From Burkholderia sp. Ax-1719 (GTDB lineage: Bacteria; Pseudomonadota; Gammaproteobacteria; Burkholderiales; Burkholderiaceae), in NCBI RefSeq assembly GCF_011753055.1, contig NZ_VWWJ01000007.1, forward strand, positions 1 to 64,000: 64,000 bases of DNA. Direction: 5' to 3'. Positions within the stretch are counted from its first letter, which is position 1, and every line of letters begins with the position of its first letter. The translations under genes were made by a program, and so were the position numbers. The notes below the pieces were generated by a model. It did not search any database, had not been told where the DNA came from, and worked only from the letters and a program-made list of their open reading frames with translations. Below, piece by piece: positions 1-8,729 of the stretch.

Positions 1-785
1 GCAGCCAGTGGGCCTTCAAGTTCATGCTGGGTAACGAGCAGTACCGCACCTACGGCTCGGTCACGCAGACGGGCACGAACGCGCTGGGCGATCCGATCAC
101 CACCAGCAACAAGATCCCGACCTTCACGGCCCGCGCGGATTACACGTGGTCGAGCGCGCTGGATATCGGCGGATCGTTCAATATCGGCCGCCAGACGCTG
201 TCGAGTGCCACCGATGCGACCACGGGCCTCGTCACCTATGGTCCGGGCGGACAGGCATCGAGTTCGGGCGGTTATTTCTTCTTCGGTGAAATGGATGCGA
301 GCTATACCGCAGCGGATATCCAGTACAACGCCGAAGTCGACTACGGCCAGCAGCAGCGCGCCGCGTATAACGGCGGCAACGCGCAGTGGTACGGCTTCTC
401 GCTGCTCGCGCACCGCAAGTTCAACGCGCCGGTGGTGGGCCGCATGGGCGTGACCGCCCGTTACGACCTGCTCGCCGACAGCAAGAACGGCGGCGGCGGT
501 GGCGGCGTGGCGCTCAACGGCAACGGCATGGACCCCTATAACGGCTTCGGCATTGGTGCAGACTGCCTGGCAAATTCGAAGGCCGACGGTGGCTACGGCT
601 TCGAATGCAAGGGCGCGGTGCGTCAGGACGTAGCGCTGGACCTGCTGTTCTACCCGACCCAGCAGATCACGGTGAAGGTGGAATATCGCCACGACTGGGC
701 GTCGCAGAAGGTGTTCCTGCGTAACGACGGCTCGTACAGCAAGAGCAACGACTTGCTGGGCGCGCAGTTTATCTACTCGTTCTAG
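1..785 (+). CDS. Porin-like outer-membrane beta-barrel protein (DUF3138-type), 5' truncated
   Basis: The reading frame is open from base 3 of the window, so the N-terminus and signal peptide lie outside; about 260 residues remain. The visible part alternates aromatic and polar residues as in membrane beta-strands, has Gly-rich turns (a run of Gly about 165 residues in), and ends in a strand closing with Phe (GAQFIYSF). A terminal aromatic residue is the usual BamA recognition signature of outer-membrane barrels. The C-terminal part resembles DUF3138 proteins of Burkholderiaceae, which are porin-like and of unknown substrate; that name rests on memory. Two cysteines (DCLANSK, FECKG) could form a loop disulfide. 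It converges on the LysR gene with only 8 bases between the stop codons and no visible terminator. Confidence 0.75.
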   Translation, partial: SQWAFKFMLGNEQYRTYGSVTQTGTNALGDPITTSNKIPTFTARADYTWSSALDIGGSFNIGRQTLSSATDATTGLVTYGPGGQASSSGGYFFFGEMDASYTAADIQYNAEVDYGQQQRAAYNGGNAQWYGFSLLAHRKFNAPVVGRMGVTARYDLLADSKNGGGGGGVALNGNGMDPYNGFGIGADCLANSKADGGYGFECKGAVRQDVALDLLFYPTQQITVKVEYRHDWASQKVFLRNDGSYSKSNDLLGAQFIYSF

Positions 786-793
786 ACTGCCGA

Positions 794-1720
794 TCAGGGC
801 CGCGCATACTGGTGCTTGATCAGCTCCTCGGCGAACGAGGCGAAACGCTGCACCACCATGCGCGGCTTCATCGTGCGCGAATGCGCAATGCCCAGCGTCG
901 TCGCAACGACTCTTTCCTTGAAGCGCTTCACCACGAAATCTTCGCCGTCGACGGTTTGCGTCGATTTAAGCGGGAAATTCAGAATGCTGTAGCCCAGGCC
1001 ATTCGCCACCATACCGCGCACGACTTCAGGTTGAGACGAGCGGAAAACCGGCACGGGACGCTGCCCGATCGCATCGAATAAAGAAGAAAAATATTCACGG
1101 CTATGCGGCAGATCGAGCATCACATACGGTTCGTCGACGAGATTCGCCAGCGACACCGCGCGATGTTGCGCAAGCGGATGCTTGCTCGGCAGGATCACAT
1201 ACGGCGGCAGACGCACTAGCGGACGAAATTCGATGTCATCGGTGAGATCGATATCGTAAGTCAGCGCTATATCGAGCGAGCCGTCGTGTAGCCCTTCGAA
1301 CAAGCCGTCCTGGTGCGCCTCCATGGTTTTGAAGGCAATGCCCGCATGATCGGCCAAAAAGCGGCTGATCAGCCCGGAAAGCAGCGGCGGCGCCAGCGAA
1401 ACGAGACACCCCAATGCGATCGTGCCTGTCATGCCGGTATCCAGCCCCCGGGCGACCGACTGCAATTCTTCGGCGTTCTTCAGGAGATCGCGCGTTTTGC
1501 CCAGCAATTCGCGCCCTGCCTGCGTCAGCGAGAGGCCAGCGGCGTGATGGCGAATGAATAGTTGAATGCCGAATGCGTCTTCGAGTTCGGAGATCGCACT
1601 GGAAATGGAAGGCTGTGAAATATGCATCAGCCGCGCGGCGGAGGTGAACGACAGCGTTTCCGCAGCCGTTACGAAGTAGCGCAGCTGGCGCAAGGAGAAA
1701 TTGAGGCGGGAGCTTTCCAT
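794..1720 (-). CDS. LysR-family transcriptional regulator
   Basis: A 308-residue protein, the normal LysR length. Residues about 8-67 form the winged helix-turn-helix (LRQLRYFVTAAETLSFTSAA followed by the SQPSISSAISELE recognition helix). Residues about 95-300 form the periplasmic-binding-like effector domain. It lies 120 bases downstream of the efflux channel gene on the same strand and converges on the porin. No divergently transcribed target is present, so its regulon cannot be read from context. It might regulate the porin or act on efflux; neither is shown. Effector unknown. Confidence 0.9.
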   Translation of the reverse strand: MESSRLNFSLRQLRYFVTAAETLSFTSAARLMHISQPSISSAISELEDAFGIQLFIRHHAAGLSLTQAGRELLGKTRDLLKNAEELQSVARGLDTGMTGTIALGCLVSLAPPLLSGLISRFLADHAGIAFKTMEAHQDGLFEGLHDGSLDIALTYDIDLTDDIEFRPLVRLPPYVILPSKHPLAQHRAVSLANLVDEPYVMLDLPHSREYFSSLFDAIGQRPVPVFRSSQPEVVRGMVANGLGYSILNFPLKSTQTVDGEDFVVKRFKERVVATTLGIAHSRTMKPRMVVQRFASFAEELIKHQYARP

Positions 1721-1840
1721 ATCAGGCGAGCGCGAGGGAATGAATGGCCATGACGATGTGATATCACGCCAGAATTCCGCACGCAGGGCAAGTCATGGAA
1801 ACGACACTTGCCCCGCACGCGGGAAACCCCCTCGCTTCGC

Positions 1841-3361
1841 TTAATGGACCGCGCTTGCTCCAGGTGGCGAGGCCTTCGACGTCTGCATGGCCGTGCTATC
1901 CGAATCGGCATTGCGCGGCGCATCGCCGGTATTGGCGATCCAGCCGCCGCCCAGGTACTGATACAGATCGACGAGATTGGTCAGCCGGTCCAGATTCGCG
2001 CTGATGAGCGATTGCTGCGCCGTGTACAGGTCCGTCTGTGCGCTCAGCACCGTCAGGTAGCTGTCCACACCGTTGCGATAACGGAGGTCCGACAGCGAAT
2101 AACGGCGCTGCTGGGTGTTGGTGTAGTCGCGCAGATCGCTGATCTGCGTGTCGTACGTCCCGCGCGCCGCGAGACCATCAGCCACTTCGCGGAAGGCCGT
2201 CTGGATGGCCTTCTCATACGCGGCCACGTCCTCGTCCTTCTCCAGCTTCGCCACATCGAGCGCCGCCTTGTTCGCGCCGCCTTCGAAAATCGGCATCGTG
2301 ATGGTCGGGCCGAAATTCCACGCGAGCTGGCCCGGCTTGAAGAGCGAACCCAGGCTCGCACTCGCATAGCCGAACTGCCCAGTCAGGCTGATGCTCGGGA
2401 AAAACGCCGCGCGCGCCGCGCCGATATTGGCGTTGGCGGCCTTGAGCGTTTCCTCGGCTTCAAGAATGTCGGGGCGGCGCGTGAGCAGTTCGCTCGGCAG
2501 GTTGGCCGGAATATCGGCGAGCAGATCCTGCGAATCGAGCGGCAAGCCCGCTGGCAGATCGGCCGGAAGTGGCGCGCCCACCAGCAGCACGAGCGCGTTT
2601 TCGGCCTGCGCGCGCAGACGCAACTGGCTTTCGTAATTCGCGTGCGCCTGCTGCACGACGCCTTGCGCCTCACGCAGATCGAGTTCCGAACTCGTGCCCG
2701 TGTCGTACTCCGTCTTGGTGAGTTGATACGACTTCTGCGCGGAATCGAGCGTCGCCTTCGTGACCTTGAGCGAGTCGTCGTAAGCGATCATCGTCAGGTA
2801 CTGGTCGGCGACTTCCGAGACCAGCGTGATCTCGGCCGCCTTGCGCGCCTGCGCCGTCGACAGATAAGTGTGCAGCGCCTGATTCGAGAGGCTGCGCACC
2901 TTGCCGAAGAAGTCGAGCTCCCACGACGCGCCCGCAGCAGCCTGATAGTCGCTGGAGACGGTCGCGCGGCCAACGTACGAGAGATCCGCAGGCGTACGCG
3001 TGCGGGTGCCCGTGCCGGTCGCGGAAAGCGTCGGCAGCAGGTTCGCGCGTTCGATGCGGTACTGCGCGCGCGCCTGCGCCACCTTCAGCACGGAAACGCG
3101 CAGATCGCGGTTGTTCTGCAAGGCGAGCTCGATGAGCTTTTGCAGACGCGGATCCTTGAAGAAGTCGCGCCAGCCGATATCGGCCGCCGCGAGCCCCTGC
3201 GCAGTGCGCGCGCCGTCGGTGGGCTGGCTGTCGTACGCCGCCCCGGTCGGATACGCGGCGGACACCGGCGCAGCCGGTTGCGTGTAATGCGGCTCCAGCG
3301 TGCAGGCGGAAGTCAGGCAGACCACCGCCGCGGCCAGCGCGCTCAAGTTGAGCTTATTCAT
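1841..3361 (-). CDS. RND efflux outer-membrane channel lipoprotein (OprM/NodT family)
   Basis: A protein of about 506 residues, typical of the TolC-like channel partner of tripartite RND pumps. The chosen ATG gives a short lipoprotein signal with T-S-A-C and lipid-modified Cys20. Two OEP repeats follow, with heptad-rich helices and the conserved RPDILEAEE segment in the second half. Its ATG overlaps the pump gene's stop by 8 bases (ATGAATAA), so the two are translationally coupled. An in-frame start 75 bases upstream would lie inside the pump gene and add a non-signal sequence, so it was rejected. It should trimerise in the outer membrane and receive substrate from the pump encoded upstream. 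Last gene of the efflux operon. Confidence 0.93.
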   Translation of the reverse strand: MNKLNLSALAAAVVCLTSACTLEPHYTQPAAPVSAAYPTGAAYDSQPTDGARTAQGLAAADIGWRDFFKDPRLQKLIELALQNNRDLRVSVLKVAQARAQYRIERANLLPTLSATGTGTRTRTPADLSYVGRATVSSDYQAAAGASWELDFFGKVRSLSNQALHTYLSTAQARKAAEITLVSEVADQYLTMIAYDDSLKVTKATLDSAQKSYQLTKTEYDTGTSSELDLREAQGVVQQAHANYESQLRLRAQAENALVLLVGAPLPADLPAGLPLDSQDLLADIPANLPSELLTRRPDILEAEETLKAANANIGAARAAFFPSISLTGQFGYASASLGSLFKPGQLAWNFGPTITMPIFEGGANKAALDVAKLEKDEDVAAYEKAIQTAFREVADGLAARGTYDTQISDLRDYTNTQQRRYSLSDLRYRNGVDSYLTVLSAQTDLYTAQQSLISANLDRLTNLVDLYQYLGGGWIANTGDAPRNADSDSTAMQTSKASPPGASAVH

Positions 3362-6300
3362 GGCCGTCCTCCTGCACGAGCGCTGCTTCGGGTTTGGCCG
3401 GCTTTTCGCCGCCGAACTTCGATCGAATGACCACATAGAACATCGGAATCATGAAAATGGCGAGGAAGGTGGCCGTGAACATGCCGCCGATCACGCCTGT
3501 GCCGATCGCGTGCTGCGAGGCCGAACCCGCGCCGTTGCTGATACACAGCGGCAGCACGCCCAGCACGAAGGCCATCGACGTCATCAGGATCGGGCGCAGT
3601 CGCAGACGTGCGGCTTCGAGCGCCGCCGCGACGGCGGACATCCCTTGCTGCTCCTGCAATTCGCGCGCGAATTCCACGATCAGAATCGCGTTCTTCGCCG
3701 ATAGACCCACAGTCGTGAGCAGGCCCACCTGGAAGAACACATCGTTTTCAAGGCCGCGCAAGGTCACCGCGAGCAGCGCGCCGATCACACCAAGCGGCAC
3801 CACCAGAATCACCGCGAACGGAATCGACCAGCTTTCATACAGCGCCGCCAGACACAGGAACACCACGATGATCGAGATCGCGTAGAGCAACGGCGCCTGG
3901 CTGCCCGACTGGATTTCCTGGAACGACAGACCGGTCCACGAATAGCCGATGCCTGCCGGCAGTTTCGAGGCGAGCTGTTCCATCGCGCTCATTGCCTGGC
4001 CGGTCGACTTGCCGGCTGCGGCCTGCCCCTGGATTTCCAGCGCCGAAATACCGTTGTAGCGTTCGAGCTTGGGCGAACCGAAGGTCCACTTGCCCTTCGC
4101 AAAGGCGTTGAACGGCACCATCGTGCCCGACGAGCCACGCACATACCAGCGGCCCAGATCGTCCGGGTTCATACGGAACGGCGCATCGGCCTGCACGTAG
4201 ACGCGCTTGATCCGGCCATCGGTGTCGAGGAAGTTGTTGATGTACTTCGAACCCCACGCAATCGAGAACGTATCGTCGATATCGGAGGCGGACACGCCCA
4301 TCGCTTCAGCCTTCTCGCGATCGATATCCACCTTGTACTGCTGCGTATCGCTCAGACCGTTCGGGCGCACCAGCGCGAGACTCGGATCCTTCGCGGCCAT
4401 CGCCAGCAACTGGTTGCGCGCGGCCATCAACTTTTCATGGCCAAGCGAGGCGTTGTCGGTCAGCTCGAAGTCGAAACCGGAGGCCGTGCCCAGTTCAGGA
4501 ATCGAAGGCGGGTTGATCGGAATGATCGTCGCGTCCTTGTAATTCGCGAAGTGCTGGAACACGCGGCCCACCAGCGCCTGCACCTTCTCGTTCGAGGCGC
4601 GGCGTTTGTCGAAGTCCTTCATCTGCACGAACACCATGCCGGAATTCTGGCCACGGCCCGCGAAGTTGAAGCCGTTCACCGTGAACACTGATTCGACGAT
4701 GTTTTTCTCGTCCGTGAGCAGATAGTCGGCCACGGCCTTGAGCGAGCGCGCCGTGGTTTCCTGGGTCGAGCCCGGCGGCGTCTGCACCTGCACGAACATC
4801 GTGCCCTGGTCCTCATCGGGCAGGAACGACTTCGGCAGACGCACGAACAGGAAGCCCACGCCGACGATCACCGCCAGATAGATCACGAACCAGCGGCCCG
4901 AACGCTTGATGACGTGCTGCACGCCGCCGTGATACTTGTCGCGGCTCTTGTCGAAGGTGCGGTTGAACCAGCCAAAGAAGCCCTTCTTGACTTCGTGATG
5001 GCCCTTGGGAATCGGCTTGAGCAGGGTTGCGCACAGCGCAGGGGTGAGCACCAGCGCGACGAGCACGGACAGCACCATCGCCGCCACAATCGTCAGCGAG
5101 AACTGGCGATAGATGGCGCCAACGGAACCGCCCGAGAACGCCACCGGCACGAACACGGCGGAGAGCACCAGCGCCACGCCCACCAGCGCGCCCGTGATCT
5201 GGCCCATGGCCTTGCGGGTCGCTTCCCTTGGCGGCAAACCTTCTTCCGCCATCACCCGTTCGACGTTTTCGACCACCACGATCGCATCGTCCACCAGCAG
5301 GCCGATCGCGAGCACAAGGCCGAACATCGACAGCGTATTGATCGAGAAGCCCACCGCGCCCATGATCGCGAACGTGCCCAGCAACACCACCGGCACGGCG
5401 ATGGTCGGGATCAGCGTCGCACGCAGGTTCTGCAGGAACAGATACATCACGAGGAACACCAGCACGATGCCTTCGAGCAGCGTCTTGACCACTTCCTCGA
5501 TCGACAGACGCACGAACGGCGTGGTGTCGTACGGATACTTCACCACCAGACCGTGCGGGAAGTTCTTCGACAGTTCCGCGAGCTTGGCCTGCACCAGCTT
5601 CTGCGTCTGCAGCGCATTCGCGCCCGTCGCAAGCTGGATACCGAAACCGGCTGCCGGCGCATTGTTGTACTTGGTGTCGAAGTTATAGTTTTCGCCACCC
5701 AGTTCGATGCGCGCAACGTCTTTCAGGCGCACCTGCGAGCCGTCCTGATTCACCTTCAGCAGCACATTGCCGAATTCTTCCGGGGTACGAAGGAACGACG
5801 CTTCCGTGATGGTCGCCTGCATCGCCTGGCCCTTCACGGACGGCGTGCCGCCGATCGAACCGGCCGCCACCTGCACGTTCTGGTTGGTGATCGCCGTTTC
5901 AACGTCGACGGGCGTGAGCGCGTACTGGTTGAGCTTGTTAGCGTCCAGCCAGATGCGCATGGAGAACTGCGTGCCGAACAGCGTGACCGTGCCGACGCCA
6001 TCGACGCGGCTCAGCGGGTCTTCGATATGCGAAGCCACATAGTTCGCCAGGTCGTAGCGGTCCATGCTGCCGTCGGCGGACACGAAGGCCATCACCATCA
6101 GGAAGCTGCTGCTGGACTTGGTGACCTTAATGCCCGCTTCCTGCACGACGGTTGGCAGCACCGGCGTGGCGAGCTGCAGCTTGTTCTGCACCTGCACCTG
6201 CGCGATGTCGGGATTGGTGCCCGCCGCGAAGGTCAGCGTAATCGTGGCCGCACCCGAATCATCGGACGTCGACGACATATACAGCAGATGGTCGAGACCG

Positions 6301-6509
6301 CTCATCTGCTGCTCGATCACCTGGGTCACGGTGTCTTCGACGGTCTTTGCCGAAGCGCCCGAATAGCTCGCGCTGATCTGGATGGAAGGCGGCGCGATGG
6401 TCGGATACTGCGCCACCGGCAAGTTAAAGATGGATGCGGCGCCCGTCATCATCAGGATGATCGCGATCACCCAGGCGAAGATGGGCCTGTCTATGAAAAA
6501 TCGAGCCAT
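3354..6509 (-). CDS. RND multidrug efflux pump, inner membrane (AcrB/HAE1 family)
   Basis: A 1051-residue proton-driven drug exporter aligning almost colinearly with E. coli AcrB from residue 1 (FFIDRPIFAWVIAII). The proton-relay aspartates lie in GLLVDDAIVVVEN near residue 407 and the partner lysine in GLSAKNAILIVEF near residue 940. Two large periplasmic loops supply the porter and docking domains. It is the middle gene of an adaptor-pump-channel operon, 11 bases after the adaptor gene and overlapping the channel gene. In Burkholderia the closest named systems are BpeAB-OprB and AmrAB-OprA; the TetR neighbour fits either, so no symbol is assigned. Substrates are probably amphiphilic antimicrobials, by family knowledge only. 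Confidence 0.97.
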   Translation of the reverse strand: MARFFIDRPIFAWVIAIILMMTGAASIFNLPVAQYPTIAPPSIQISASYSGASAKTVEDTVTQVIEQQMSGLDHLLYMSSTSDDSGAATITLTFAAGTNPDIAQVQVQNKLQLATPVLPTVVQEAGIKVTKSSSSFLMVMAFVSADGSMDRYDLANYVASHIEDPLSRVDGVGTVTLFGTQFSMRIWLDANKLNQYALTPVDVETAITNQNVQVAAGSIGGTPSVKGQAMQATITEASFLRTPEEFGNVLLKVNQDGSQVRLKDVARIELGGENYNFDTKYNNAPAAGFGIQLATGANALQTQKLVQAKLAELSKNFPHGLVVKYPYDTTPFVRLSIEEVVKTLLEGIVLVFLVMYLFLQNLRATLIPTIAVPVVLLGTFAIMGAVGFSINTLSMFGLVLAIGLLVDDAIVVVENVERVMAEEGLPPREATRKAMGQITGALVGVALVLSAVFVPVAFSGGSVGAIYRQFSLTIVAAMVLSVLVALVLTPALCATLLKPIPKGHHEVKKGFFGWFNRTFDKSRDKYHGGVQHVIKRSGRWFVIYLAVIVGVGFLFVRLPKSFLPDEDQGTMFVQVQTPPGSTQETTARSLKAVADYLLTDEKNIVESVFTVNGFNFAGRGQNSGMVFVQMKDFDKRRASNEKVQALVGRVFQHFANYKDATIIPINPPSIPELGTASGFDFELTDNASLGHEKLMAARNQLLAMAAKDPSLALVRPNGLSDTQQYKVDIDREKAEAMGVSASDIDDTFSIAWGSKYINNFLDTDGRIKRVYVQADAPFRMNPDDLGRWYVRGSSGTMVPFNAFAKGKWTFGSPKLERYNGISALEIQGQAAAGKSTGQAMSAMEQLASKLPAGIGYSWTGLSFQEIQSGSQAPLLYAISIIVVFLCLAALYESWSIPFAVILVVPLGVIGALLAVTLRGLENDVFFQVGLLTTVGLSAKNAILIVEFARELQEQQGMSAVAAALEAARLRLRPILMTSMAFVLGVLPLCISNGAGSASQHAIGTGVIGGMFTATFLAIFMIPMFYVVIRSKFGGEKPAKPEAALVQEDGHE

Positions 6510-6520
6510 TTAATGCAACC

Positions 6521-7759
6521 TCACACTGCGCCGGCGGACGCGGCCACGGCAGCCGAAGCCGCATCTGTTGCAGGCGCAACGGTCGAGGTCGGCGTCACGC
6601 CTTGATCGACGGTCTTGACGGTCTCGTTCGGCTGCACTTTCATGCCGCCCGAGATGACCACGCGGTCCCCTGCTTCGAGGCCCTTTTCGACGATCCAGTT
6701 GTCGTTGTTCACGCCGCCCGTGGTGAGCTGGCGCGATTCGATCTTGTTCTGCGCATTGACGACGAGCGCCGTAGCATTGCCCTTCTGGTCGTGCTGGACG
6801 GCGGCTTCGGGCAGCAGCACGGCCTGCTCGTTGTAGCCTTCATCGATGCGCGCGCGCACGTACATGCCCGGCAGCAGCACGTTCTGCGGATTGTCGAAGG
6901 TGGCGCGCACGGTGACCGAACCGGTGGTCTGATCCACCGTCACATCGGAGAATTCGAGGTGGCCATCGCCCTGATACGGCTGGCCGTCTTCGAGGATCAG
7001 TTGCACCTTGGCCGCGTGCGGACCGGTCAGCGTGACCTTGCCTTCGGCGGCGGCGCGGCGCAGTTTCAGACCGTCGACGCTCGACTGCGTGAGGTCCACA
7101 TAGACGGGATCGAGTTGCTGCACGGTCGCCAGCTCCGTTGCGCCGCTCGATTGCACGTACGCGCCGGGCGTCACCGACGACTTGCCGATGCGGCCCGAGA
7201 TCGGCGAATAGACGTTGGTGTAGCTGAGGTTGATCTTCGCGGTTTCGACGCTTGCGGCGTCGGCTTCCACGTCGGCCTGCGCCTCGCCTGCGGAGGCCAC
7301 GGCGTTGTCGTAGTCCTGCTTGCTGACCGCGTTGGCGGCGACCAGCACCTTGTAACGGTCGGCCTGTGCCTGTGCGGCGATCAGCGTCGCGCGCGCCTTG
7401 GCGAGCGCGCCCTTGGCGTTGTCGAGCGTGGCCTGATACGGCGCCGGGTCAATCTGATAGAGCAATTGCCCGGCCTTGACCTGGCTGCCTTCGACGAAGG
7501 TTCGCTTGAGCACGATGCCGGTTGCACGCGCCTGCACTTCGGCAACCAGATGCGCGCTGACGCGGCCCGGCAGTTCGACCGAAACCGGTACGGCGGTGGT
7601 TTGCACGCGAAGCACGTTGACTTCCGGCGTGGCGTTGGCGGTGGCTTGCGGCTTGTCCGAGCAGGCAGCGAGACCGATGGTGGCGCACAGAACTGCAATG
7701 GCGGCGCGGATGATGGGCGTTCCCGGTGTGATGGCGTGAATTCCTGAATGTCTTGTCAT
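6521..7759 (-). CDS. RND efflux periplasmic adaptor lipoprotein (AcrA/MexA family)
   Basis: From the chosen ATG the protein has 412 residues, the usual adaptor length, with a lipoprotein signal ending L-A-A-C (Cys33). Barrel-sandwich (lipoyl-like) halves flank a coiled-coil hairpin, then come the beta-barrel and membrane-proximal domains (SVTVRATFDNPQNVLLPGMY is the diagnostic segment). It bridges pump and outer-membrane channel. The frame stays open to about 8155, but those starts run antisense into the TetR gene; a nearer ATG at 7816 lies inside a perfect 7+7 inverted repeat that is probably the repressor operator. The 7759 start is therefore preferred, although its ribosome-binding site is weak. 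Confidence 0.93.
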   Translation of the reverse strand: MTRHSGIHAITPGTPIIRAAIAVLCATIGLAACSDKPQATANATPEVNVLRVQTTAVPVSVELPGRVSAHLVAEVQARATGIVLKRTFVEGSQVKAGQLLYQIDPAPYQATLDNAKGALAKARATLIAAQAQADRYKVLVAANAVSKQDYDNAVASAGEAQADVEADAASVETAKINLSYTNVYSPISGRIGKSSVTPGAYVQSSGATELATVQQLDPVYVDLTQSSVDGLKLRRAAAEGKVTLTGPHAAKVQLILEDGQPYQGDGHLEFSDVTVDQTTGSVTVRATFDNPQNVLLPGMYVRARIDEGYNEQAVLLPEAAVQHDQKGNATALVVNAQNKIESRQLTTGGVNNDNWIVEKGLEAGDRVVISGGMKVQPNETVKTVDQGVTPTSTVAPATDAASAAVAASAGAV

Positions 7760-7812
7760 ATTCGCTTGAGGCGCGGCGGGCTTGCGGCCCTGCTGGCTTA
7801 CCAATCCCTTAA

Positions 7813-7833
7813 ACATTGCTTCACGCGCAATGT
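7813..7833. promoter_or_regulatory. Probable TetR/AcrR-type operator of the efflux operon
   Basis: Perfect inverted repeat ACATTGC-N7-GCAATGT between the divergent efflux operon and its TetR gene. Length and geometry resemble AcrR-family operators, which are about 20-24 bp palindromes. Binding here would repress the efflux operon and possibly the regulator too. Confidence 0.6.
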
Positions 7834-7856
7834 ACGCGGCCACGCAGGGCGCTGGG

Positions 7857-7878
7857 TTACGAGGCAAACGCTCCGTAA
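7857..7878. promoter_or_regulatory. Secondary inverted repeat in the efflux/TetR intergenic region
   Basis: TTACG-N12-CGTAA, 24 bases beyond the main palindrome, overlapping two direct GCAAACG repeats (7864-7870 and 7889-7895). It may be a second regulator site or part of the promoter of either gene. Only the symmetry is seen. Confidence 0.3.
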
Positions 7879-8039
7879 GATTCACTAAGCAAACGTGTAA
7901 AACAGACGGGTAAGATCGCCCCAACTCGATGCCCAACGTGCGCTCAAGCCTTGCTGGTGGCGCTGCGCAGCGGGGTCGGATGCCGTTCGTGCGCGCCGGA
8001 ATGCGCCCGAGGTAAAGAGAATTTGAAGGGCTGTCTGAT

Positions 8040-8729
8040 ATGAGAAGGACGAGAGAGCAGTCGCTCGCATTGCGTAAAACGCTGCTCGACTGCGCGGAGC
8101 AGATATTCGCGCGCAAGGGATTCGCGCAAACCACGCTCGACGAAATCGCAGCCAAAGCCGGTGTGACGCGCGGCGCGATTTACGTGCATTTCAAGAGCAA
8201 GGCCGATGTGTTCGAAGCGCTGTTCGAGCGCCCCGATCTGTCGCTCGCGCCTTTCGATCTGCCCTCACGTCCCGCCAGCATGCGGCCGATGGCGTGGCTC
8301 ACGCAGGCATTGCGCGGCAAGCTCAAACGGATGCTGGGCAATCGATCGGCGCGGCGGCTCTATGGCATTGCGCTCGCGGACGCCGAATCGGTGCGCCGCA
8401 ACGCGGCCCTCGCCAAACGGATGGAACTGGCTGTGGCAAACGCCGAAACGAAAATCGCCGATGTGCTCGGCGACGCGGCCCGCTGCGGCGAGATCGACGG
8501 TGCGCTCGACACGCATGCATCGGCGCGCTTTATCTACGCAGCGCTCACCGGATTCTTCTGCCGCGAACTAGCGGGCGGCCAGCCCGGCGCGGACGATGCG
8601 CTCGTCGCGCGCGTGGTGGATACGGTGCTGTGTTGCGTACAACTCAGCACTCCCGATCATATTGCGCCGCAGGCGGTGCGCCGTGCGGATAGCGTGGACG
8701 CCACCGTTCAACCCGCCTTGCGCGGATAA
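8040..8729 (+). CDS. TetR/AcrR-family repressor of the adjacent efflux operon
   Basis: A 229-residue regulator. Residues about 9-60 hold the TetR helix-turn-helix (TLDEIAAKAGVTRGAIYVHF), followed by a helical ligand-binding domain of the TetR_C type found in AcrR/TtgR-like efflux repressors. It is transcribed divergently from the adaptor-pump-channel operon with a palindromic operator between them, the standard arrangement for a local drug-responsive repressor such as BpeR or AmrR. GAAGGG lies about 10 bases before the ATG. Its 3' end overlaps the end of the convergent histidine kinase gene by 22 bases. Confidence 0.92.
   Translation: MRRTREQSLALRKTLLDCAEQIFARKGFAQTTLDEIAAKAGVTRGAIYVHFKSKADVFEALFERPDLSLAPFDLPSRPASMRPMAWLTQALRGKLKRMLGNRSARRLYGIALADAESVRRNAALAKRMELAVANAETKIADVLGDAARCGEIDGALDTHASARFIYAALTGFFCRELAGGQPGADDALVARVVDTVLCCVQLSTPDHIAPQAVRRADSVDATVQPALRG

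Noticed and set aside
1808..3430. A 540-codon open frame antisense to the efflux channel gene
   Set aside because: Arg/Ala/Leu-rich composition with no domain, exactly opposite a well-supported gene; high GC leaves long antisense frames open.
4914..6605. A 563-codon frame opposite the RND pump gene
   Set aside because: His/Arg-rich, no recognised motif, opposite a conserved gene.
7817..8155. N-terminal extension of the adaptor protein
   Set aside because: Would overlap the divergent TetR gene and its operator region and displace the lipoprotein signal.
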